64,000 bases of DNA from Rubripirellula reticaptiva (GTDB lineage Bacteria > Planctomycetota > Planctomycetia > Pirellulales > Pirellulaceae). Under the pieces are notes generated by a model. That model was not told the origin of the DNA. It saw only the letters and a list, made by a program, of their open reading frames with translations, and searched no databases. The DNA lies in assembly GCF_007860175.1 (NCBI RefSeq), contig NZ_SJPX01000006.1, positions 126,074-190,073 on the forward strand, written 5' to 3'. The translations under genes were made by a program, and so were the position numbers. Positions 16,717 to 25,600 of this stretch are shown here, one piece after another. Numbering within the stretch: the stretch's first letter is position 1; the number at the start of each line of letters is the position of its first letter.

Positions 16717-17322
16717 ATGAACGCAACATTGCGAGCCATCATCGCCGCGTGCGTCCTGTGTCTGGCAAACGGTTGTTTGCCAGAGCGACCAATCCAGGTT
16801 CGTCCGCTTCCGGCCCCCGCGCCAGAGCAACCCGCGGCGAACTTGCCTAACAAGCTGCATCAACGCAATTGGACTGGCAAGCTCAACCAGGGCAGTTGCG
16901 TCCACGCGTCGCTGGTCAATCACTTGCGTTGGCTCAACGAGTTTGAACTCGGCGAACGATGGCGGTCGACATACAGCGACGGTGAATATGACTCGCAGCT
17001 GCGAAGCCGACTCGATGCCGCCGACATCGACTACAGCTACACGATCAAAGCCGACCCGCGTTTTTTCGATTGGGCAACGGCGACTCGTCGCGGTGCGATT
17101 CTGTGGTGGAAGCCCGCCCACTGTTGCACTTTCGTCGGCTGGGTGAATCGGGACGGACGGCAATACGCAGCGATTCTCGACAACAACTATCCCGGCCGGT
17201 TTGAACTCACGCCGCGCGAACAGTTCGTTCGCCTTTGGGCTGGCTATGGCGGATTCGCACTCACGGTCCTCGACGACCCAGCCAGTTCCTTGCCCTATCG
17301 AAGTTATGAGGTGATTCAATGA
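16717..17322 (+). CDS. Lipoprotein with papain-like cysteine peptidase fold (predicted)
   Basis: 201 residues. The N-terminus has a lipoprotein signal ending CLANGC with lipidation Cys20, then a Pro-rich spacer. The mature part shows the order Gln58-x-x-Cys61 (LNQGSCVHASLVNHLRW), His135 (KPAHCCTFVGW) and Asp155/Asn156 (AILDNN), the order of catalytic residues in papain-like and C39-like peptidases. An AAGGAG site precedes the ATG. The predicted role is an exported peptidase or transglutaminase-like enzyme; this is motif-based inference. It lies between a mosaic repeat and a truncated receiver gene. Confidence 0.6.
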   Translation: MNATLRAIIAACVLCLANGCLPERPIQVRPLPAPAPEQPAANLPNKLHQRNWTGKLNQGSCVHASLVNHLRWLNEFELGERWRSTYSDGEYDSQLRSRLDAADIDYSYTIKADPRFFDWATATRRGAILWWKPAHCCTFVGWVNRDGRQYAAILDNNYPGRFELTPREQFVRLWAGYGGFALTVLDDPASSLPYRSYEVIQ

Positions 17323-17325
17323 ACG

Positions 17326-17619
17326 ATGGAATTCGGATTCGATGGAGCATCGGCGCTCGTTCACATTCGTGACTTCCACCCCGATGCTTTGGTGACGGAC
17401 TTGGAAATGTCTGGCATGGATGGGTTGAGCTTAATCTCGGCTCTGCGATCGAGTGACAACCCGATTCAACGTGACATACCGATCATCGTTTGCAGTTCAA
17501 AGGTGGACAATCAAACCATTGCCGAATTGCGTAAGCTGGGCGCGGATGCGATCGTTCCCAAACCGGTCAATGTGAAGCTGCTGGCTGAGACGGCGTTGAG
17601 ACTGTTTAAAGCGGTGTAG
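17326..17619 (+). pseudogene. Response-regulator receiver domain, N-terminally truncated
   Basis: 97 residues that begin inside a REC domain: DGASALVHIRDFHPDALVTD includes the phosphoacceptor Asp in VTDLEMSGMDG, then VCSS and PKPV motifs. The first strand and acidic pair are missing, so Mg binding and phosphorylation should fail. The reading frame begins 3 bases after the lipoprotein stop, a likely recombination joint. It faces the 3' end of the hybrid kinase operon. Confidence 0.7.
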
Positions 17620-17638
17620 CGATAACGAAGTAATTGCA

Positions 17639-20023
17639 TCAACACGTTGCTTGGGTGGTCAAGCGGTGAATCATCGCGATCAATGCGTTGCTGTCGAGTG
17701 GTTTGGTAGTGTAGTCGGTACATCCAGCCGCCAAGCATTCATCGCGATCGCTCTTCATGGCATTGGCGGTGAGCGCGATGATCGGCAGCGTGCAACCTCG
17801 CTGGCGAAGTTCGGTCGCGGCGCTGTAGCCGTCCATCACGGGCATCTGCATGTCCATCACGATTAGGTCGATTGTTGATTGTTCATCCGCGGTGATCGTG
17901 TCGACAGCCTCTCTGCCGTTCGTTGCCGTGACTACCGTGCCACCGGCTTTCTCGATAAAGTGTCGAGCTAGGTAACGAATGTCGCGGCGGTCATCGACCA
18001 CCAAAACGTTGGCTTGAATCGAAGTAATCTCGCCTGGATTGTCCGCCGCGATATCAACCGCCAAATTCGGCTCGACCAACTGGCCGATTTCAGATGCTTC
18101 GATGGAAAGTGTGAACGTGCTGCCCCGTCCGTGCTCGCTTTGAAGAGAGATATCGCCACCGAGTGCTTGCGCTAACCGGCGACAGATGGCCAGTCCGAGA
18201 CCCGTGCCACCGAAGGATCGCGTCGAGGTATTGTCGACTTGAGTGAACGGCCGGAACAACGCCTTTTGATCATCGGGCTTGATCCCGATCCCGGTGTCCG
18301 TAACTTGGAAGTGGAGGATACGTTCCGCGTAGCGACACACCACGTTCACTTCGCCTTCATCGGTGAACTTGATCGCATTGCCGACCAAATTCAGCAGAAT
18401 TTGTCGAAGTCGAACAGGATCACTTTCGATCCACTCAGGAATCGGGCCATCGAATTGGATGCGTAGAGGAATCTGTTTTTCCGACGCACGCACATCCATC
18501 AGTGATCGCACCTCCGCGAGCAATCCGTCCGGCCGTACCTTCGTCTTTTCGACCTCCAATTTGCCTGCGTCGATCTTGGACAGGTCCAAGATATCATTGA
18601 TAATGTTCAACAAAAAATTGCCATTGCGTCGGATCGTTTCCACGACTTGTTGGTCGTCCGGATCTTGTAAGTGATCTTTCAAAATGTCGGCATGACCTAA
18701 GATCGCGGCCATCGGCGTGCGAATCTCATGCGACATATTCGCCAAAAACTCGCCACGGGATCGGTTGGCGGCTTCAGCAAATTGCTTGGCCTGTTCAAGC
18801 GACTGTTCAAATGCCTTTCGTTCGTCGACGTCGATGACATAACCGGTGTAGCCGAGGAACTTGCCAGAGTCATCGAATCTCGGTCGCCCCACATCGATGG
18901 CCCAGCGGTAATTGCCATCGGCCATTCGTAAACGATACTCGCACGAGAACGGTTGCCTGTGTTTTGCTGCGGATAGAAAATCATGACCTGCGCGTTGCTG
19001 ATCGTCAGGATGGGTCGCCGTTGTCCAGCCCAGACCCATGCCTTCGGCCTCCGTTTGACCAGTCGTGACGTACCAGTGTTTGGACAAAAACGTGCACATG
19101 TGGTTCTCGTCGGTGACCCACAGTATCGCCGGCGATGCATCCGCGATGTCACGAAAGTACTTTTCGCTCTGAAGCAAAATATCGACGGATTGTTGCCGCT
19201 CTGTGTTGTCGTAGAAGTAGCACACCACACCATAACGATCACCCAGCACGACGACCCGTTCTAGCGACCATTCGTAGGCTTCCGTTGCGTCGCGGTCGAC
19301 ACGTTGATGCACGAACCCTTCGGATTGATAAGTCTCGCCAGTTTCCAATGTATGCTTGAACTTGGCAACAACATCTTCGGCGACGCTCGTATCCCAAATG
19401 CACTTCAATGCGTCCTCCACCGCCGTGCCGATCAATGGATCGACGTTGGAGAATGCGTCGCGTGCTCCTTTGCTGGCGTGCAGCACTTTCAATTCATCAT
19501 CGACCACGTACAAACCTTGCGGACTGTCCTCGATCAAACGCCGAAGGGTTTCACTGGATTGCAGGAGGCTCTGGCGGTCAGAATCTTGCTCGCGCAGCAG
19601 ATCGCGGACTTCAAATTGACGTTGCCGGTCGCGAAGTTTTGCGACGACCGTGCTGACGAAGATGGCGATCCTCAGCGGCCGAGTGATCAGCGTGACGTGC
19701 TCAAGTGAGAGAATTTGTTGCAGAATTGTCGATCCGACCTCGCCCGGTTGCAGTAAGACGAGGATGGGAAGCTCGGACCATTTCGGTTGTTTGCTCAAAG
19801 TTTGCTTGAGTTGATTGATCGTAGCACCGTCAAGGTGTTCCTGAGCGATCAGGGCGACTCCCGCGCCCTCGGCAATCGCGGTCGTGAAGCCTTGAATATC
19901 GTCGCAGCAACACACGGAAATATTGTTCTGCGTTAAGACTTGGTCACACAATCGCGCGTCTTGAGGCGTCGGCGTCAATGCCACGACTCGCTGGCTCAAT
20001 GTTTCATTCACAGCGGCGTTCAT
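17639..20023 (-). CDS. Hybrid sensor histidine kinase (pseudo-receiver, PAS, PAS, HisKA, HATPase, REC)
   Basis: 794 residues, cytoplasmic. The first 130 residues look like a degenerate receiver. Two PAS domains follow (LIEDSPQGLYVVDDELK; DASPAILWVTDENHM with the PAC-like YRLRMADGNYRWAIDVGRP). The kinase core has the H box ANMSHEIRTPM, N box NLVGNAIKF, G1 DTGIGI and G2 GTGLGLAI. A C-terminal REC has VVDDRRD and phosphoacceptor Asp in VMDMQMPVMDGY. Its start overlaps the KaiC-like gene stop by 4 bases (ATGA). The C-terminal 260 residues are almost duplicated in the truncated kinase at 21547. Confidence 0.92.
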   Translation of the reverse strand: MNAAVNETLSQRVVALTPTPQDARLCDQVLTQNNISVCCCDDIQGFTTAIAEGAGVALIAQEHLDGATINQLKQTLSKQPKWSELPILVLLQPGEVGSTILQQILSLEHVTLITRPLRIAIFVSTVVAKLRDRQRQFEVRDLLREQDSDRQSLLQSSETLRRLIEDSPQGLYVVDDELKVLHASKGARDAFSNVDPLIGTAVEDALKCIWDTSVAEDVVAKFKHTLETGETYQSEGFVHQRVDRDATEAYEWSLERVVVLGDRYGVVCYFYDNTERQQSVDILLQSEKYFRDIADASPAILWVTDENHMCTFLSKHWYVTTGQTEAEGMGLGWTTATHPDDQQRAGHDFLSAAKHRQPFSCEYRLRMADGNYRWAIDVGRPRFDDSGKFLGYTGYVIDVDERKAFEQSLEQAKQFAEAANRSRGEFLANMSHEIRTPMAAILGHADILKDHLQDPDDQQVVETIRRNGNFLLNIINDILDLSKIDAGKLEVEKTKVRPDGLLAEVRSLMDVRASEKQIPLRIQFDGPIPEWIESDPVRLRQILLNLVGNAIKFTDEGEVNVVCRYAERILHFQVTDTGIGIKPDDQKALFRPFTQVDNTSTRSFGGTGLGLAICRRLAQALGGDISLQSEHGRGSTFTLSIEASEIGQLVEPNLAVDIAADNPGEITSIQANVLVVDDRRDIRYLARHFIEKAGGTVVTATNGREAVDTITADEQSTIDLIVMDMQMPVMDGYSAATELRQRGCTLPIIALTANAMKSDRDECLAAGCTDYTTKPLDSNALIAMIHRLTTQATC

Positions 20024-21531
20024 ACTGGATCGTTCCCCGTTCGCTCGATCAGCGAATTGTGTTCGCCCATGAAATCTGGAACGCCGGTCAGAATGCCACG
20101 GAACTGCGTGAGCGGCGGGCCAATCTCGACGCCTTTGTCGCTGAGCTTAAATTCGCGGATGGAGCGTTCATGGCGACCGGTGCGTTTCTTAACGACCGAG
20201 ATCGCTTGGCGTATCTCGCCGGAAGCCTCGAAGTAACGAAACAACACGACAGAATCGGCGAGGTAGCTAGTGTCGACCGGCGTGCCCATCAACTGCCCCA
20301 ACATTCCGTGCTGGGCAACGACCACCAGCGTCAAAATCCCACGTTTGCCGAGGTACTGCAGCATCTCGTGAAGCTGGATGACTAAGAACTTCTCATGAGG
20401 CATCGAGTTCAAGTAACCATTAATACTGTCGATCGTCACGATGCTAACGCGGCGTCCCTGTGCATCGGGCTGAACCGTTTTACGGACCATGCACGCAAAC
20501 TCGCTGGGTGTGATCTCGCCGGGAATCAAGTTCACAATCTCAATTAGGCCGTTGTCGATATGCTCTTGAAGGTCAAAGCCTAAACCCGCTGAACGAACGT
20601 GTAATGATTGCAGACTTTCCTCAAATTGAAATAAGATTGCCCGTTCACCACGACGTGCCGCCGTTACCGCGAACTGTAAGGCCATCGACGATTTACCAAC
20701 GCCTGCCGGACCGAGCAACAATGCGCTGGTGCCAGCGTTCAGTCCGCCGCCTAACAAGTTGTCGAACGCTTCATTGCCGCTATTGACTAAGTGAGTGTCC
20801 GGCGAACCCACAAATTTTTCGGTTGTCTCGCGCGGATATATTTGCAGTCCGCCTCGCTCAATACGCATGTCATGAGCGCCGCCGATGAAGGTACTGCCAC
20901 GATGTTTTAAAATTCGTAGTCGTCGCCGTTCGCCACCGTAGTCAGACAACAAGTGCTCCAATCGAATGACACCGTGTGCAATGCTCTGCAGGTGCTGGTC
21001 GTCAACGCCGGAATAGTCGTCCAGTAACAGAACCGTGCAGCCGCGGCCGACGAAAAATTGTTTCAGCGCCAAAATCTGACGTCGGTAGCGTAGTGAACCT
21101 TGCGAAAGTAATCGCATTTCCGATAACGAGTCAAAGACGACTCGTTTGGGCTGCAACGCCTTGACTCGCTCGAGCACTCCATCGACGGTCGTGCCAAGTT
21201 CGATCTCCGCAGGTTCAAACATCGTGTACTGCAACCGTGGATCTTCCACACCTTCAGTATCGACCAACTCGTATATGTCGATGCCGCTCAAATCCCAACC
21301 GTGCGATTCTGCAACGCCTTCAAGTTCGCGTTTGGTTTCTGACAGCGTGACGTACAAACCCTTCTCGCCACTACGAACCCCTTCGAGCAGGAACTGCAAG
21401 GCCAGCGTCGTTTTTCCCGTCCCTGGCATACCTTCGACGAGGTACAACCGATCGGAGGTTAAACCGCCCAGGAGGATTTCATCGAGTGAGGCGTTGCCAG
21501 TACTGATCTTGGCGGGGGTAATTGAATTCAT
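20020..21531 (-). CDS. KaiC-like double RecA-fold ATPase
   Basis: 503 residues, two tandem KaiC domains. The first has Walker A GMPGTGKT (34-41) and VVFDSLSEM as Walker B; the second has GPAGVGKSS near residue 270 and VTIDSINGYL. This is the single-protein KaiC-like family found with hybrid kinases in many non-cyanobacteria, where it is thought to modulate signalling by ATP-dependent oligomer changes; a clock is not implied because no kaiA or kaiB is present here. It is coupled by ATGA overlap to the hybrid kinase downstream. Confidence 0.9.
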   Translation of the reverse strand: MNSITPAKISTGNASLDEILLGGLTSDRLYLVEGMPGTGKTTLALQFLLEGVRSGEKGLYVTLSETKRELEGVAESHGWDLSGIDIYELVDTEGVEDPRLQYTMFEPAEIELGTTVDGVLERVKALQPKRVVFDSLSEMRLLSQGSLRYRRQILALKQFFVGRGCTVLLLDDYSGVDDQHLQSIAHGVIRLEHLLSDYGGERRRLRILKHRGSTFIGGAHDMRIERGGLQIYPRETTEKFVGSPDTHLVNSGNEAFDNLLGGGLNAGTSALLLGPAGVGKSSMALQFAVTAARRGERAILFQFEESLQSLHVRSAGLGFDLQEHIDNGLIEIVNLIPGEITPSEFACMVRKTVQPDAQGRRVSIVTIDSINGYLNSMPHEKFLVIQLHEMLQYLGKRGILTLVVVAQHGMLGQLMGTPVDTSYLADSVVLFRYFEASGEIRQAISVVKKRTGRHERSIREFKLSDKGVEIGPPLTQFRGILTGVPDFMGEHNSLIERTGNDPV

Positions 21532-21546
21532 TGCGGTTCGTGTTCG

Positions 21547-22656
21547 TTAAGGTCTTTTGTTAACAATGCTATCAATTTTTGCGATAAGTGCGTTGCTGTC
21601 GAGTGGTTTGGTCGTGTAATCGCTGCACCCAGCGGCCAAGCACTCGTCGCGGTCGCTTTTCATCGCGTTGGCGGTGAGTGCGATGATCGGAAGTTGACAT
21701 CCACGGCGTCTTAGTTCCCGCGTCGCCGCATAGCCATCCATCACCGGCATTTGCATATCCATCACGATCACCTGGATGCTAGATGGGTGGTCCGAGTAAA
21801 TCAGGTCGATTGCTTCCTGGCCATTCGTTGCCGTCACCACCGTCCCGCCTGCCTTTTCTATGAAGTGCTGAGCCAGATAACGGATGTCGCGGCGGTCATC
21901 GACCACCAGCACCTTTGCGTTCAACTGAATCGCTTCTGGTCGAGAGGGAGCCTGAAGGTCGAGCGTCAAATTGGGTTCAATCAGTTCGCCGGATGCGGCG
22001 GCGTTGATCGTCAACGTAAAAGTGTTCCCTTTGCCGTATTCGCTTTTCATGATGACATCCCCGCCGAGAGCGTGGGCAAGTCGGCGACATATGGCTAGAC
22101 CAAGACCAGTGCCACCAAACGACCGCGTCGATGTATTGTCGGCTTGCACGAAAGGCTGGAACAATTGAGCTTGGTCTTGCTCCCTGATTCCAATACCGGT
22201 GTCGATCACGTCAAAGATCATGACGTCTGGGCCAGCGTCATAGCGACAAACGACTTTCACGGCACCCGCATCTGTGAACTTGATGGCGTTACCAACCAAA
22301 TTCAGTAAGATTTGGCGGAGCCGGATCGGGTCGGTGTTGATGGCTTCGGGAACCTCCACGTCGTAAACCAGCTGACTGACTACCCGAGAAGCATCTGGAT
22401 ACGGTTGCGGATAGTCCTCGTCACTGGTGATGAGATAACCACGTTGCCCGGTTTCGGCATTCACGATCGCGGATTCAATCTCCTTGACCTTCATCAAAAC
22501 CGTGTTCGTGTGCTGCACGAGCCGCCGATCGGACAACAATTTCTGAAAGTTTTCGCATGTCAGCCAACCCGAAACAATAATGACGATAATGACCAGCGCG
22601 ATCGCTAATCCTTCACCGGATTGACTAAGCAGAGATTTAGGTTTGAATTGGGTCAT
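21547..22656 (-). CDS. CHASE3-type hybrid kinase lacking HisKA (internally deleted)
   Basis: 369 residues. An N-terminal membrane helix (ALVIIVIIVSGWL) and the first half of a CHASE3 sensor (VNAETGQRGYLITSDEDY) run straight into the HATPase region (DPIRLRQILLNLVGNAIKF), so the rest of CHASE3, the second membrane helix and the HisKA domain with its phosphoacceptor His are missing. N, G1 (DTGIGI) and G2 (GTGLGLAI) boxes and a full REC domain remain. The frame is intact. It could be a decayed kinase or act as an ATPase/receiver module for its neighbours. It overlaps the CheB-CheR kinase gene by 4 bases. Confidence 0.85.
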   Translation of the reverse strand: MTQFKPKSLLSQSGEGLAIALVIIVIIVSGWLTCENFQKLLSDRRLVQHTNTVLMKVKEIESAIVNAETGQRGYLITSDEDYPQPYPDASRVVSQLVYDVEVPEAINTDPIRLRQILLNLVGNAIKFTDAGAVKVVCRYDAGPDVMIFDVIDTGIGIREQDQAQLFQPFVQADNTSTRSFGGTGLGLAICRRLAHALGGDVIMKSEYGKGNTFTLTINAAASGELIEPNLTLDLQAPSRPEAIQLNAKVLVVDDRRDIRYLAQHFIEKAGGTVVTATNGQEAIDLIYSDHPSSIQVIVMDMQMPVMDGYAATRELRRRGCQLPIIALTANAMKSDRDECLAAGCSDYTTKPLDSNALIAKIDSIVNKRP

Positions 22657-25600
22657 GACAACGAGGCCGAGGCAGTAAGCTCCCGAACCAGTTGCACAAG
22701 CCGTGCTGCGTCAATCGGTTTACTCAGATAATCGTTGCATCCGGCTTCGATACAACGGTTCATGTCACCCTGCATCGCGTCGGCGGTCAAGGCGATGATC
22801 GGCCCGGTGTAGCCGGAAGCTCGCAACTCTTTCGCGGTTTCGTAGCCGTCCATGTTGGGCATCTGCATATCCAACAGAATCAATTGCGGCGTGTTTCCGG
22901 TGGTGAGTCGCTGACGGACAAAGTCGAGTGCCAGTTGACCATCTTCGGCCTCTTCAACGGTAGCACCAGCGTTTGTGAGCAGACGCTTGCTCAGGAAACG
23001 GATGTCGCGGCGATCGTCCACAACGAGCACCGTGCAGGTCAACGCTCTCGTTTCGCTGGCGGTCGAATGGGTATCCGACCGCTCTTTGACGACGAGTTTC
23101 GGTTCAATAAGCTCCACATTATCAAGCGAACCGGTTTGAATGGTCGCGCTAAAGGTGCTGCCTTCGCCTAGCGTGCTTTCAGCCTGAATGTTACCACCGA
23201 GTAACTTGGCAAGTCGTCGGCTGATCGCCAGCCCCAAGCCGGTGCCACCGAAGTGCCGCGAGACACTCGAGTCGCCTTGGGAGAACGGTTTGAACAGTCT
23301 CGCCTTCTGCTCTTCGTTCATACCGATGCCGGTGTCGGTAATGTCGAACACAAGTTTGCCTTGGCGTGTGCCGCCGCTGGCCGCTTCGTCCTCCACGTAT
23401 CGAGTGACAATATCGACAGTCCCTTGACGCGTGAACTTGATTGCGTTGCCGATCAGGTTGATAAGAATTTGCTTCAAGCGTTTAGCGTCGCTCTCGATCA
23501 AGCGAGGTATTTTGCCATCGTAGCGAACATTCAACTGCAAGTTGTTCTCACTCGCTCGCACGTTCATGATGCTGCGAACGTCCTCGACCACAACTGCAGG
23601 ATCGAACCGTTCGCGATCAATCTCCAGCTTGTCAGCTTCGATCTTCGACAGATCGAGAATGTCGTTGATGATCTTGAGGAGGTAGTCGCCGTTGCGACGG
23701 ATCGTTTGCAAGTGCTTCCTCGCTTCGTCTTGAGCAACGAAGTCTTGTAGCAAATCCGCGTAGCCCAAGATGGCGGTCATTGGCGTGCGAATTTCGTGCG
23801 ACATGTTGGCCACGAAGGCACTCTTTGCTTGGTTTGCGGCTTCCGCGATTAAACGTGCTTGTTCTAGATCGGCTTGGGCTTGGGCACGATCCAATCGCAA
23901 GTAAACTAATTCGGTTAGATCATCTAAAAACTGCATTTCCTCAACACGCCAGGGATGCGGAAGGTCTTTCGTGATGAACAAGGTGCGACGCAGTTCCTTG
24001 GTTGGTTCAAAGGCACCTTCCGCAATCGCAACAATGCCGAGCGACTCGAACTGACGGAGCTTGTCCTCGCTCCGCTCTGTTTGGCGAATATCACCCATGC
24101 GAACGGGTTCGCCTCGGTTCATCGCAGCCATCTCGTCAGTGGTCAGAAACTCATCAATTCGATGAACGCCGATCAGCGATGGAAGATGCTCACGGTGCAT
24201 TTCGTGAAACACTTCCGTCGTGTTTTCGGCGGCACGAATGTTGGCTAAGTAGCAACGAGAGGCGTCAAAGAACTCGCCAATTTCTTGCGTCGCCACGTGC
24301 ATGATTTCTTCGGCGTCCGTTAGTTGCGTTAAACGTTCCAGCAGTAAACCTCGGAACTGAATTTTCGCCTCGCGTCGCCGGTCAGCGGTCACGTCTCGAA
24401 CTTCGATTACGGTCGAGACCGGCTTACCGTCTTCAAAGACCGGACTGGCCGCGCAAACGACGGGAAACTTGCTGCCGTCCTTGCGGAAGAACAAATCATG
24501 GTGCGCTCGGACCGTGAAGTCCTCCGGTAACGCACGATCAATAGGACATTCGGAAATCGGATAGGGGCGCCCATCCGGGTAGTGATGGTGAACGAGGTCA
24601 TGGAGAGGTTTCGATCTAATCTCGCCAGCATCAAACCCAGTCATCTTCAAGAAAGCACTGTTGCAATAGATCACGTGTCCCGTGTCATCCATCATCACCA
24701 ACCCTTGCGTCGAATTTTCGGCGATGGTGCGGACGAGTTGTTCGCTCTTGCGAAGTTCAATGGTGGCCTTATGACGGTCCCGTATGTCGACGCCTGACGG
24801 AATCAAATATTCCACCTCGCCCGCATCGTTCTTGACCGGTGCGATCATGAAGTCGATCATCACTCCTTCGTCGCCGTGGGCAAATAGCGAAACGTCGTAT
24901 CGAACGACTTCGCCCGCAAACGCCCGCTGCATGGCATTCCGCATTTCGGTCGCCACATGTGGATCGTAGTTCCACCACGGGGCGTCGGAAAAATTTTTAC
25001 CGATGACTTGCTCTCGGCGTGCCTTCGCGATCGCTAAGGAACGCTCGTCGACTTCCAAGAGGATTCCGTTTCGGTCGATCACGCCAACGAGTCCGAGTTG
25101 ATGGTTAATCACTCGCCGTAAATGCGACTCACGCTCGGCCGCGTCGAGTTCGCGACGTTTACGGTCAGTGATGTCCATCACGACACCGAAGAAATCTTGC
25201 AATTCGCCGGTTTCTGTAAGTCGGACGTGGCCACGGGCTCGAATGTGCCGAACCTCACCAGACGGCCAGTGGACGGGATACTCTTGATCGTAGACTTCGC
25301 CCGTTTCAATAGAATGCTCGATCGCCGCCGATACTCGCTCGCGTGCCGACTCATCCATCCGCGAGATGAACTCGCTGAGCGTCGGCTTTGAGTCTTCAGG
25401 AAAACCAAAGTGCCGATTGAGGATCGCGTTTGACTCGACGTCATTGGTTTGCATGTCCCAATTCCAAACGGCGACGTCGGTGACGTTCAGCGATAACTCC
25501 AACCTTTGCTTCGCGTCGGCTAATTCGATCTCCGTTATTTTGCGATCGTGAATGTCCATGTTCATCCCGACCCAGCGATCGACCGTCCCATCAACAGCCC

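Noticed and set aside
20020-21531. Circadian clock locus
   Set aside because: The KaiC-like protein has no kaiA or kaiB neighbours and lies with hybrid kinases, so a clock is not supported.
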